This document shows, in pieces, positions 43,148 through 52,218 of a stretch of DNA of 64,000 bases; the stretch's first letter is position 1; every line of letters starts with the position of its first letter. A program made the position numbers and the translations under genes. This DNA comes from JAVBTT01 sp031556035 (GTDB taxonomy: Bacteria > Bacillota > Clostridia > Oscillospirales > UBA929). The DNA lies in NCBI GenBank assembly GCA_031556035.1, contig JAVBTT010000002.1, forward strand, positions 62,001 through 126,000, given 5' to 3'. A model generated the notes under the pieces. That model was not told where the DNA came from. It worked only from the letters and a program-made list of their open reading frames with translations, and did not search any database.

Positions 43148-44263
43148 ATGAAAGATATGCACGGCATAATATTCGCCTACTCCTCACACGTACGCCTCAA
43201 GGAGCTGACCGAGCACCGCACCGCGTCGTCCATCCCGTTCGGGGGGCGCTACCGCATGATCGACTTTATGCTCTCCAACATGGTCAACGCGGGTATAAAC
43301 GACGTGGGAGTTATCATGCATGAGACCTATCAGAGCCTGCTTGACCATCTCGGCTCGGGCAAGGACTGGGATCTTTCCCGCAAGCGCGGGGGCTTAAAGC
43401 TCCTGCCTCCGTTTGGATACGCGAGCGCGCGCAGCGGCCCTGGCTTCAGGGGGCGCATGGAGGCTCTGTACGGCGTGGCCTCGTACATAAGCCGTATAAA
43501 GCAGGAGTATGTGCTTATGGCGGACGGGGATCTGGTCGCCAACCTCCCGGTGGAGGAGATATTCGACTTCCACGAGCTGAGCGGAGCGGACATCACCTGC
43601 GTGGCCACGACAAAGTATATGTGTGAGTCCGAGAGCGCGGCCTACGTAAAAGCCGACGCGGACGGCAGGGTGGTCGACGTGATTCTCGGCCACCGCCAGG
43701 AGGGATACGCCGAGAGCGTTAACGTCTACATCATGTCCAAGCAGCTTCTGGAGAACCTGATGCAGCACTGCTCGGCCCACAACCTTTACAGCTTTCGCCG
43801 GGACGTGCTCCAGCAGATGCCTGACAAGCTGGATATAAGGGCGTACATTTATGACGGGTACTGCTGCCGCATCGACTCGGTGACGAGCTACTTCCATCAC
43901 TCGATGGATCTTCTGGATCCCGCAGTCCGCGCGCAGCTCTTCAACCGCGCTCGGCCGATAAAGACCAAGGTGCGGGACGAGGCGTCCACTTACTATGGCC
44001 CGGACTGCATAATCAGAAACTCGGTGGTCGCCGACGGCTGCTATATTGAAGGCAGCGTCGAGAACTGCATACTTTTCCGGGGCGTTAAGATTGAGGCCGG
44101 CAGCACCGTCAAGAACAGCATCCTGATGCAGGATACCGTGGTGCACAGGGGGGTGGAACTCAACTACGCCATCACCGACAAGGAAGTGCTGATAAACCCC
44201 GGGCGAATGCTGATGGGTCACGCTTCCTATCCAATAGCGATTTCAAAGGGGACTACGGTGTAG
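43148..44263 (+). CDS. glgD: Glucose-1-phosphate adenylyltransferase, GlgD subunit
   Basis: GlgD is the partner subunit that raises GlgC activity. The 371-residue protein aligns with GlgC but lacks the Gly-rich nucleotide loop: the N-terminus reads GIIFAYSSHVRLKELTEHRT where GlgC has the GGQGSRL motif. It keeps SIPFGGRYRMIDFMLSNM and the C-terminal beta-helix (ILFRGVKIEAGSTVKNSILM). ATG 43148 has AAGGGAG upstream; an in-frame GTG at 43127 overlaps glgC. Repeat element C begins 5 nt after the stop. Confidence 0.94.
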   Translation: MKDMHGIIFAYSSHVRLKELTEHRTASSIPFGGRYRMIDFMLSNMVNAGINDVGVIMHETYQSLLDHLGSGKDWDLSRKRGGLKLLPPFGYASARSGPGFRGRMEALYGVASYISRIKQEYVLMADGDLVANLPVEEIFDFHELSGADITCVATTKYMCESESAAYVKADADGRVVDVILGHRQEGYAESVNVYIMSKQLLENLMQHCSAHNLYSFRRDVLQQMPDKLDIRAYIYDGYCCRIDSVTSYFHHSMDLLDPAVRAQLFNRARPIKTKVRDEASTYYGPDCIIRNSVVADGCYIEGSVENCILFRGVKIEAGSTVKNSILMQDTVVHRGVELNYAITDKEVLINPGRMLMGHASYPIAISKGTTV

Positions 44264-44268
44264 AAAGC

Positions 44269-44417
44269 GAAGAGCGGAGCCCCCGCGCGTCGAAAAATAT
44301 CCAAGGAGCAGCGGAGCGCACGACGCAGGATATTTTGAGACTGCGCGCAGGGCTTGCCGAAGTGGCTGAAAGCCACACAGGCGAGACCGGAGCGCAAGCG
44401 GGGACGGGAGCTTGACA
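44269..44417 (+). ncRNA. Stop-codon-adjacent structured repeat, copy C
   Basis: The 149-nt element starts GAAGAGCGGAGCCCCCGC, 5 nt after the glgD stop, and ends GCGGGGACGGGAGCTTGACA. Stems: closing GCCCCCGC / GCGGGGAC (7 of 8 pairs); AAATATCC (44295-44302) / GGATATTT (44328-44335); and CTTGCC..GTGGCT (44353-44367) / AGCCAC..GGCGAG (44371-44385). The last two differ in sequence from copy A but pair in the same positions. It lies in the glgD-glgA gap. Confidence 0.65.
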
Positions 44418-44481
44418 GGGGAAATCTCCCACCGCCCGCGTCGGCGGGCACCCCTTTTAATAACGGGGGCAAAGCCTGTTT

Positions 44482-44512
44482 AAAACGGGACGCCGAGGGC
44501 GGCGTCCCCTAC
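44482..44512 (+). repeat. REP-like palindrome between glgD and glgA
   Basis: aaaacGGGACGCC-gagggc-GGCGTCCCctac has arms at 44487-44494 and 44501-44508. The flanks AAAACGGG and CCCCTAC match the second palindrome inside the RAYT gene (24014-24040), although the arm sequence differs. It is a likely target copy for that transposase. Confidence 0.55.
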
Positions 44513-44537
44513 ATTACGGAACGGAGGGGGTTTTATC

Positions 44538-45965
44538 GTGAAAGTCCTGTTTGTCACCGCTGAATCCGCGCCATTCGCGAAGACCGGCGGTCTCGGGGAC
44601 GTTTCCGCCGCCTTGCCGGCGGCGCTCGCGGCCAAAAGGGTGGGGACCCGCGTGATTATGCCGCTTTACGGCTCCATCTCGGAGGAGTGGCGCTCAAGGA
44701 TGCACTTTGTTAAATATATATACGTGCCGCTGGCGTGGAGAAATCTTTACTGCGGCCTGTTTGAGCTGAAATATAAAAATATTGTCTACTATTTTGTCGA
44801 CAACGAGTATTACTTCAAACGCAGCGAGCTGTATGGGTTGTTTGACGACGGGGAGCGCTTCGCGTTTTTCTCCAAGGCTGTGGTCTCATTGCTGCCAGAG
44901 CTGGGCTGGGAGCCGAACGTGCTGCACTGCAACGACTGGCAGACCGCGCTCGTGCCGCTCTATCTGAAGAACTCCCCTCTCAGAGACGATATCAAAACCG
45001 TATTTACAATCCACAATATAGAATATCAGGGGCGCTACGCACGCACGTTGCTTGAGGATGTTTTCGATCTGCCGTCCTACTACTATAACAGAGGCACGCT
45101 GGAGTTCAACGGGGACCTGAACCTGATGAAGGGCGCGATAGAGATTTCCGACGCGGTGACGACCGTCAGCCCGACCTACGCCGCCGAGCTTGAATTCGGC
45201 TTTTACGCCAGGGGGCTTGAGGGAGTTATAACCTCCCACAGGGACAAGGTGACCGGCATACTCAACGGCATTGACATGGATTCGCTGGACCCGGAGGTCG
45301 ACCCCAACCTGATTGAGAATTTCGGGGCTGAGTCTCTTGAAGGGAAAACCGCCAACAAGCTTGAGCTTCAAAAGCTGCTGGGCTTGATCGTTTCGCCGGA
45401 TATCCCTCTTGTCGCTATGGTCTCAAGGCTTGTCGAGCACAAGGGGATGGATCTTGTGGAAGGTGCGCTGGACTCCATAATGGACATGGATCTCCAGTTC
45501 GCGGTAGTGGGCCGGGGGGACTGGCGCTTCGAGCAGCTCTTTAAATCCGCGCAGCGCAGCTACGCGGGGCGCTTCGCCGCCTCAATCGTCTACAACGAGA
45601 TGCTGGCGATGAGGGTATACGCCGGCGCCGACATTTTCCTCATGCCATCCCGCTCCGAACCCTGCGGACTTTCTCAAATGATCGCGATGCGCTACGGAAC
45701 GGTGCCGGTGGTGCGCGAGACGGGCGGCCTGAAGGACACGGTTAAGCCCTACGATCCCGAGACCGGGGAGGGCAACGGCTTTACCTTCCCGCGCATAAAC
45801 TGCCACGACATGGTGGAGTCTCTGGGCAAAGCGGTGCGGCTGTACAGGGACGACAGGAGCACATGGAGGAGTCTGCAAAAGCGCGGGATGTCAGCGGATT
45901 TTGGCTGGGCGTCCTCAGCCCAGCAATATCTCTCAATTTATCGAACAATTACCGGTGTAAAATAA
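44538..45965 (+). CDS. glgA: Glycogen synthase (ADP-glucose type)
   Basis: GlgA adds glucose from ADP-glucose to the growing alpha-1,4 chain. The 475-residue GT5 enzyme shows the ADP-glucose loop FAKTGGLGDVSAALP (13-27), LHCNDWQTALVPLYL, FTIHNIEYQG, ILNGIDMD and the C-terminal retaining-transferase motif SRSEPCGLSQMIAMRYG. The start is GTG 44538 after ACGGAGGGGG. The 274-bp gap from glgD is filled by element C and a REP palindrome. A strong terminator follows 15 bp after the stop. Confidence 0.96.
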   Translation: MKVLFVTAESAPFAKTGGLGDVSAALPAALAAKRVGTRVIMPLYGSISEEWRSRMHFVKYIYVPLAWRNLYCGLFELKYKNIVYYFVDNEYYFKRSELYGLFDDGERFAFFSKAVVSLLPELGWEPNVLHCNDWQTALVPLYLKNSPLRDDIKTVFTIHNIEYQGRYARTLLEDVFDLPSYYYNRGTLEFNGDLNLMKGAIEISDAVTTVSPTYAAELEFGFYARGLEGVITSHRDKVTGILNGIDMDSLDPEVDPNLIENFGAESLEGKTANKLELQKLLGLIVSPDIPLVAMVSRLVEHKGMDLVEGALDSIMDMDLQFAVVGRGDWRFEQLFKSAQRSYAGRFAASIVYNEMLAMRVYAGADIFLMPSRSEPCGLSQMIAMRYGTVPVVRETGGLKDTVKPYDPETGEGNGFTFPRINCHDMVESLGKAVRLYRDDRSTWRSLQKRGMSADFGWASSAQQYLSIYRTITGVK

Positions 45966-45980
45966 GATATGCGTTCATAT

Positions 45981-46017
45981 GCCGCGCGGTCGTCAGTGAG
46001 CGCCGCGCGGCGTTTTT
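45981..46017 (+). terminator. Rho-independent terminator after glgA
   Basis: GCCGCGCGG (45981-45989) pairs with CCGCGCGGC (46003-46011) and is followed by GTTTTT. It should end the pduL-glgBCDA transcript. The remaining 230 bp before glgP hold a TATAAT at 46204 without a good -35 box. Confidence 0.85.
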
Positions 46018-46248
46018 CTTTGAGCGCTCCCGGAGCAAAATAAACTCAAACCAATTTCAAGCTTATGTAACTTTATTTGGACTTTGCCGTATGGTATAAA
46101 ATCGTATAATATTGTATTGTTTGGGCGGGACAACGGCTGCCTATAACGCCTGAACTGTATAAACTGTTGGCTTTTGTTTGGTATTCGGGAATTATCTGCA
46201 TACTATAATATAGATAACACAGGCAACAGAAGCAAAGGAGAAATCACA

Positions 46249-48693
46249 ATGGCAATTTCACAGGAAGCCAACGGCATAGTCCATTCGGTGGAGGGCAAGC
46301 TCCACAGACACTTCGGCCGCGACCTCCAAAGCGCGAGGAAGGAGCATATCTTCCGGGCGTTCGCGCTTACGCTGCGCGATATGATGTCGGGGCAGCGCAT
46401 GCGCACGGTGCAAAAGCTGCAAAGGGACCGCTCGGGCAGGGAGCTGCACTATCTCTCGCTTGAATTTTTGCTGGGCCGCAGCCTGGAGAAAAACGCGTTC
46501 AACCTCGGCCTGCTGGACGCGGTCAAGGAGGCCTGCGGGGAGTTGGGGGTGGACCCCAACGAGCTTTTTGAGACGGAGCCGGACGCGGGTCTCGGCAACG
46601 GCGGACTGGGAAGGCTCGCCGCCTGTTACCTTGACTCCATGACTACCCTCGGTATAAACGCCACCGGGTATTCGATATGCTACCACTACGGGATATTCAA
46701 GCAGAAGATCATGGACGGGCAGCAGATAGAGCTGCCTGATCCGTGGATGGACGTCGGGGACGTCTGGCTCACCCCCAACATGGACAACGCGCACAGCGTC
46801 CGCTTCGGCGGCAGACTTGTTGAGCGCTGGGACAGCGGCAGGATGTACTTTGACCACGTCGACTACACGGAGGTCATCGCCGTGCCCATGGACATGACGG
46901 TGGTCGGCTACGCGAACGGGCACTCGAACACTCTGCGCCTCTGGGACGCGAAGAGCCCCACCGGGCTGGACATGAGCCTGTTTTCGCGCGGGGAGTACAT
47001 GAAGGCCATTGAGCAAAACGCGATGGCCGAGGTCATCGCCAAGATACTCTACCCCGAGGACAACCACTTCGAGGGAAAGCTCCTTCGCCTGAGGCAGCAG
47101 TATTTCTTTGTTTCCGCCACCGTGCAGGATATAGTGCGCTCCCATCTGGAGCGCCATGACGATCTGGGCAACTTCCACCTCAAGCACGTCATCCATATTA
47201 ACGACACGCACCCGGCGCTTGTGATCCCGGAGCTCATGCGCGTACTCATAGACGAGCACGACATGAACTGGGAGTCCGCCTGGCAGATCACCACCCATTC
47301 GGTGGCGTACACAAACCACACGATTCTGGCCGAGGCGCTGGAGACATGGCCTCAGAACCTGTTCGAGATGCTCCTGCCGCGCATATGGCAAATACTCTGC
47401 GAGATCAACGACCGCTATGTAAACATGCTGCGCCAGCTTCTGCGGGACGAGTACCGCGTCAGCCAGATGGCCGTCATATGGGACGGCCAGGTCAGGATGG
47501 CCAGACTGTGCGCCATGACGTGCCACGCGGTAAACGGCGTAAGCGAGCTGCACAGCAACATACTGCGGCAGAGCGTGTTTAGGGATGAATTCTCGATCTG
47601 GCCCTCTAAGTTCCTCAACGTGACAAACGGTGTCGACCACCGCAGATGGCTGGCGCAGATAAACCCGCGCCTGCACTCCCTGATAACCGATCTGACCGGT
47701 TCGGACAGCTACCTCACAAGCCCGGACGATTTGTCAAAGCTTGAGCCTTACGCCGGCGACAAGGGCGCTCTCGAGCGGCTGGCGTCTATAAAGCGCAAAA
47801 ACAAGGAGGATTTCGCGGACTACGTCCACAAGACGCAGGGCGTCCTGATCGACCCGGACTCCATATTCGACGTGCAGGTCAAACGGCTGCACGAGTATAA
47901 GCGCCAGCTGCTTAACCTGCTGCACATCGTCTGCCTGTACCACAGGCTGAAGGAGGACGCGGGCTTTGAGATGCACCCCCGCACCTTCATATTCGGGGCG
48001 AAGGCCGCCTCCGGCTACTATATGGCAAAGCGCATAATCAGGCTTGTGCATTCCGTGGCCAGCGAGATAAACAGCGATCCGAGGATAAGCAGGCTCATAA
48101 AGGTGGTATTCCTGGAGAATTACCGGGTGAGCCTCGCCGAGCGCCTGATGCCCGCCTCTGAGATAAGCGAGCAGATATCCCTCGCGGGCAAGGAGGCCTC
48201 GGGCACAAGCAACATGAAGTTCATGATGAACGGCGCCGTTACGATAGGCACGATGGACGGCGCGAACGTGGAGATATCCCAGTTTGTCGGCCCGGAGAAT
48301 ATTTTTATTTTCGGACTGCTGACCGAGGAGGTTGAAGCTCTGCGCAGGGAGGGCTATAATTCCACGCTGTACTATCAGCGCGACCCCGAACTCCGGCGCG
48401 TGCTTGACCGGCTGAGCTCAGGCTTCTCGGACGGGGTGCAGTACGGCGACATCACAAATTCCCTGCTGATCGGAAATGGAGGAGCCGATACCTATATGCT
48501 GCTGGCCGACTTCGCGGACTATGTGAACGCCCAGCGCCGGGTCGACAGCATATACCGAGATAAAACGCGCTTTTCCCGGATGTCGCTGTGCAATATAGCC
48601 GCCTCGGGGAGCTTCGCGGCCGACCGCAGCGTCTCCCAATACGCGAAATATATCTGGAATATTCCGACGCATCCCGGCACAGACCAGCGTTAA
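46249..48693 (+). CDS. glgP: Glycogen phosphorylase
   Basis: The PLP-dependent enzyme releases glucose 1-phosphate from glycogen chain ends. The 814-residue GT35 protein has YLSLEFLLGR, GNGGLGRLAACYLDSM, NDTHPALVIPELMR, KRLHEYKRQLLN and the PLP-lysine motif EASGTSNMKFMMNG near residue 650. I chose ATG 46249, preceded by AAAGGAG; the frame from 46174 lacks a ribosome site. It lies behind the glgA terminator and so probably has its own promoter, separating breakdown from synthesis. Confidence 0.96.
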   Translation: MAISQEANGIVHSVEGKLHRHFGRDLQSARKEHIFRAFALTLRDMMSGQRMRTVQKLQRDRSGRELHYLSLEFLLGRSLEKNAFNLGLLDAVKEACGELGVDPNELFETEPDAGLGNGGLGRLAACYLDSMTTLGINATGYSICYHYGIFKQKIMDGQQIELPDPWMDVGDVWLTPNMDNAHSVRFGGRLVERWDSGRMYFDHVDYTEVIAVPMDMTVVGYANGHSNTLRLWDAKSPTGLDMSLFSRGEYMKAIEQNAMAEVIAKILYPEDNHFEGKLLRLRQQYFFVSATVQDIVRSHLERHDDLGNFHLKHVIHINDTHPALVIPELMRVLIDEHDMNWESAWQITTHSVAYTNHTILAEALETWPQNLFEMLLPRIWQILCEINDRYVNMLRQLLRDEYRVSQMAVIWDGQVRMARLCAMTCHAVNGVSELHSNILRQSVFRDEFSIWPSKFLNVTNGVDHRRWLAQINPRLHSLITDLTGSDSYLTSPDDLSKLEPYAGDKGALERLASIKRKNKEDFADYVHKTQGVLIDPDSIFDVQVKRLHEYKRQLLNLLHIVCLYHRLKEDAGFEMHPRTFIFGAKAASGYYMAKRIIRLVHSVASEINSDPRISRLIKVVFLENYRVSLAERLMPASEISEQISLAGKEASGTSNMKFMMNGAVTIGTMDGANVEISQFVGPENIFIFGLLTEEVEALRREGYNSTLYYQRDPELRRVLDRLSSGFSDGVQYGDITNSLLIGNGGADTYMLLADFADYVNAQRRVDSIYRDKTRFSRMSLCNIAASGSFAADRSVSQYAKYIWNIPTHPGTDQR

Positions 48694-48742
48694 GGCCAAA
48701 TGTCTTTCGGAAAATTTAATAACGAATGAGTGTGTGACAGCT

Positions 48743-50290
48743 ATGTCGAAGTTCTATCTTACCACCGCTATACCTTACGCCTCCAAGGCACCGCATGTCG
48801 GCAACACCTACGAGGCAATACTGACAGACGCGATAGCCCGCTACCGCCGGCTGCGCGGCGACGACGTCTATTTTCTGACCGGCACGGACGAGCACGGCCA
48901 GAAGATACAGCAGCAGGCCGAGGAGGAGGGCATAAGTCCTCAGGAGCTTGCCGACCGCGTTGTTGGCGGCATAAGGGACGTCTGGGACAAGATGAACGTC
49001 AGCTACGACCAGTTCATCCGCACCACCGACCCAGTGCACAAGGATATCGTGAGGAAAATCTTCAAAAAGCTCTACGAGCAGGGAGATATTTACAAGTCTG
49101 CATACGAGGGCTGGTACTGCACCCCCGACGAGAGCTTCTTTACCGACACACAGGTCGGGGAGGCACGGGTCTGTCCCGAGTGCGGACGGCCGGTGCAGAG
49201 GTCTTCCGAGGAGGCTTACTTTTTCCGGCTGTCCAAATATCAGAACAGGCTAATGGCCCACATAGAGGCTCACCCGGAATTTATTCAGCCCGAATCCCGC
49301 AAGAACGAGATGGTGAACAACTTCCTGAAGCCGGGCCTTCAGGATCTGTGCGTCTCCAGAACCTCGTTCACCTGGGGCATACCGGTCGACTTCGACCCCG
49401 GCCATGTGGTCTATGTATGGATTGACGCGCTTTCCAACTATATCACGGCGCTCGGATACAATCCATACGGTGAAAGCGGCGAGCTCTATAACAAGTACTG
49501 GCCCGCCGAGCTTCAGGTGGTGGGCAAGGACGTGGTGCGCTTCCACTCCATATACTGGCCATGCCTGCTGATGGCGCTTGACATCCCTCTGTACAAAACC
49601 CTATACGGCCACGGCTGGTATATGATGGGCGACGGCAAGATGAGCAAGTCGCTGGGTAACGTCCTGTACGCCGAGACTCTGGCGGACACCTACGGGGTGG
49701 ACGCCGTGCGCTATTATCTGCTGCGCGAGATGCCGTTTTCCGGGGACGCGCTGATTACCGAGGAGCTTCTGGTGAACCGCGTAAACGCCGATCTTGCCAA
49801 CGACCTGGGCAACCTTCTTTCCCGAACGGTAGCTATGTGCGAGAAGTATTTCGGGGGTACCGTGCCTCAGGAGCGCGACTTTGAGACTCTTGACGAGGAA
49901 ATCCACGCGCTGGCCGCCACGACGGTGAGCAACTACGCCGGGCTGATGAATTCCTTTAACGTCGGCGGCGCGCTGGCCGAGGTGTTCAAGCTGGTGTCCA
50001 GGGCCAACAAATACATTGATGAGACAGTGCCGTGGATGCTGGCCAAGGCACCGGAGAACCACGGTAGGCTGGCGGGCGTGCTGGCGTGCCTGTGCGAGGT
50101 TCTGCGCATATCGGCCATTCTGCTCACCCCTGCCATGCCCTCGGCCTGTCCTAAGATACTCGCCCAGCTCGGACTTTTGTCACGCTTCAATACACACTGG
50201 GAGAAGGCAAAATTCAATCCCGCCACCCCGGATTACACAGTGTGCAGGGGGCCGGCGCTCTTCCCAAGGATTGAAAAAAATGATAAATGA
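48743..50290 (+). CDS. metG: Methionyl-tRNA synthetase, short form
   Basis: The enzyme charges tRNA-Met. The 515-residue protein has the class I HIGH-like motif PHVGN near residues 19-23, the KMSKSLGN motif near 299-306 and the Met-RS stretch PYASKAPHVGNTYEA. The zinc-knuckle insertion reads WYCTPDESFF and CPECGRPV, so one position that is often Cys is Asp. The common C-terminal tRNA-binding (EMAP-like) domain is absent. ATG 48743 gives a standard start; a GTG three codons earlier is an alternative. It lies between glycogen and amylase genes with no functional link. Confidence 0.94.
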   Translation: MSKFYLTTAIPYASKAPHVGNTYEAILTDAIARYRRLRGDDVYFLTGTDEHGQKIQQQAEEEGISPQELADRVVGGIRDVWDKMNVSYDQFIRTTDPVHKDIVRKIFKKLYEQGDIYKSAYEGWYCTPDESFFTDTQVGEARVCPECGRPVQRSSEEAYFFRLSKYQNRLMAHIEAHPEFIQPESRKNEMVNNFLKPGLQDLCVSRTSFTWGIPVDFDPGHVVYVWIDALSNYITALGYNPYGESGELYNKYWPAELQVVGKDVVRFHSIYWPCLLMALDIPLYKTLYGHGWYMMGDGKMSKSLGNVLYAETLADTYGVDAVRYYLLREMPFSGDALITEELLVNRVNADLANDLGNLLSRTVAMCEKYFGGTVPQERDFETLDEEIHALAATTVSNYAGLMNSFNVGGALAEVFKLVSRANKYIDETVPWMLAKAPENHGRLAGVLACLCEVLRISAILLTPAMPSACPKILAQLGLLSRFNTHWEKAKFNPATPDYTVCRGPALFPRIEKNDK

Positions 50291-50305
50291 CTTGAGGTGA
50301 CGACC

Positions 50306-52195
50306 GTGGTCTATAACTCCCGTTTACCGCTCTGCAAAACCCCGTTCGGCGCAGTGGCCGCCGGGGAAAACGTGAGCTTCCGCCTCAGGGCTCCGCGCTC
50401 GTGGGGGCTTTTGCGGGCGGTGCTCTGCATCAGCCATGAATTCGGGGGCGAGGACTTTGAGGTTCCTCTCGGATGGTCGGGGCTTGAGGGCTCCGACGAC
50501 GTCTATTCCGGAGAGCTTGACACGGCCGGGCTTCTGGGCCCCGTCTGGTACTACTTCCGGCTTGAGCGCCCGGACGGGCGCTCTGACTACTTCGGCAACA
50601 ACGACGCCTGCGCGGGCGGGGAGGGCAGGAGGTATTCCGCCGACCCGAGGCCCTATCAGCTCACTGTGTCGCAGCCGGAGGAGGAAGCGCCGGACTGGTA
50701 CGGCCGGGGGATGACTTACCAGATTTTCCCGGACCGCTTTCGGCGCAAGGGTATTCCCGACCCCAGCGGCATAGTCGGGGACAGGATAGTCCATAAGAAT
50801 TGGAGCGACTGCCCGAACTTCCTGCCGGACGAAAACGGTGAAATAAAAAACCGGGATTTTTTCGGCGGAAATATCGCCGGAATCCGGGAAAAGCTTCCGT
50901 ACTTAAAGTCATTGGGCGTAAAAACCATATATTTCAGCCCGATCTTCGAGGCGGCCTCGAACCACCGCTACGATACCGCCGACTACACGAAGGTGGATCC
51001 AATGTTCGGGACGCAGGAGCAGTTCGAGGCTTTCTGCTCCGAGGCGGGAAAGCTGGGAATACGCGTTATCCTGGACGGAGTCTTCAACCACACAGGCTAT
51101 GACAGCGTGTATTTCAACGCAAGGGGCACATACGACAGCGTGGGGGCCCGCCAGTCCAGGGAGTCGCCCTACTACGGCTGGTACGACTTCACAAACTGGC
51201 CGGACAGCTATTCGTCCTGGTGGGGGGTATACACCCTGCCCCAGGTAAACGAGAGCGACCCGGACTATATGGACTTCATAATAGAGAACAGGGACAGCGT
51301 AGTGCGGCGCTGGCTGCGGGCCGGGGCGTCCGGCTGGCGGCTGGACGTGGCGGACGAGCTGCCGGACAAGTTCATTGAGCGCCTGAGACACGCCGCCAGG
51401 GAGGAAAAGCGGGACGCCGTGATTATCGGCGAGGTCTGGGAGGACGCCTCCAACAAGATATCCTACGGCAGGCGCCGCAAATACTTCCTCGGGCGCGAGC
51501 TGGACGGGGTGATGAATTACCCCTTCCGCGACAAGCTGATAGGCTATTTGCTGGGAGGGGCTTCGGAGGAGTTCGCCGAGGCCATGGAGCATCTGCGGGA
51601 GAACTACCCAAGACGGAATTTTTATAACCTTATGAACAGCCTGGGAACCCACGACACCCCTAGGATACTCACCGTTCTCGGCGCGAAGCCGGAGGACTGG
51701 CAGAACGACCGCCGCACCCGGGCGAGGCTGAGCCTGCCGCCGACGCGCAGGGAGCTGGCGAAGAAGCTCCTTAAAATCGGCGCGGCCGTGTTGTTCGCCT
51801 TTCCGGGCTCGCCCTGCGTTTATTATGGCGACGAGGCCGGACTTGAGGGCTACGAGGATCCATTTAACCGCCGCGGGTATCCGTGGGGACACGAGGACAA
51901 AGAGCTTATAAGCTGGTTTTCGCTCCTCTCAAACACGCGAAACTCGTCCGAAGCGCTTCAGGCCGGGGATATACGCTTTCTGCCCTGCTGCTCAGGCGCG
52001 GTGCTGGCCTTTGAACGGGCCTTGGGGCAGGACAGAGCCGTCATAGCTGCAAACCGGGGTGAGGAACTTGTCCGGCTGGAGCTTGAGTGGAAATCCGGCA
52101 AGCCTGTGGACGTACTGTCCGGAAAAAGCTACAGGGTGGCGAGAGGGAAGATACAGGTCGCGCTGCCGCCTATGACTGCGGCCCTTATCGTATAA
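50306..52195 (+). CDS. GH13 alpha-amylase family glycosidase (neopullulanase-like)
   Basis: This 629-residue enzyme has no signal peptide and should hydrolyse alpha-glucans or maltodextrins in the cytoplasm. Residues 1-125 look like a CBM34-type N-domain, followed by the GH13 barrel: YQIFPDRFRR, GVKTIYFSPIFEAASNHRYD, GVFNHTG, nucleophile Asp in GWRLDVADE (about 347), acid Glu in IIGEVWED (about 375) and Asp in LGTHDTPR (about 449). This arrangement fits the neopullulanase/cyclomaltodextrinase group. GTG 50306 sits 5 nt after GAGGTGA; a GTG at 50297 lies inside that site. It starts 15 bp after metG. Its place near glgP suggests a role in glycogen or dextrin breakdown. Confidence 0.9.
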   Translation: MVYNSRLPLCKTPFGAVAAGENVSFRLRAPRSWGLLRAVLCISHEFGGEDFEVPLGWSGLEGSDDVYSGELDTAGLLGPVWYYFRLERPDGRSDYFGNNDACAGGEGRRYSADPRPYQLTVSQPEEEAPDWYGRGMTYQIFPDRFRRKGIPDPSGIVGDRIVHKNWSDCPNFLPDENGEIKNRDFFGGNIAGIREKLPYLKSLGVKTIYFSPIFEAASNHRYDTADYTKVDPMFGTQEQFEAFCSEAGKLGIRVILDGVFNHTGYDSVYFNARGTYDSVGARQSRESPYYGWYDFTNWPDSYSSWWGVYTLPQVNESDPDYMDFIIENRDSVVRRWLRAGASGWRLDVADELPDKFIERLRHAAREEKRDAVIIGEVWEDASNKISYGRRRKYFLGRELDGVMNYPFRDKLIGYLLGGASEEFAEAMEHLRENYPRRNFYNLMNSLGTHDTPRILTVLGAKPEDWQNDRRTRARLSLPPTRRELAKKLLKIGAAVLFAFPGSPCVYYGDEAGLEGYEDPFNRRGYPWGHEDKELISWFSLLSNTRNSSEALQAGDIRFLPCCSGAVLAFERALGQDRAVIAANRGEELVRLELEWKSGKPVDVLSGKSYRVARGKIQVALPPMTAALIV

Positions 52196-52218
52196 AAACC
52201 ATGACGGGAGGCGGCTTG

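Noticed and set aside
46258..47676. 472-codon minus-strand frame opposite glgP
   Set aside because: Antisense shadow of glycogen phosphorylase, rich in His/Val/Arg as expected for such shadows, without a ribosome site.
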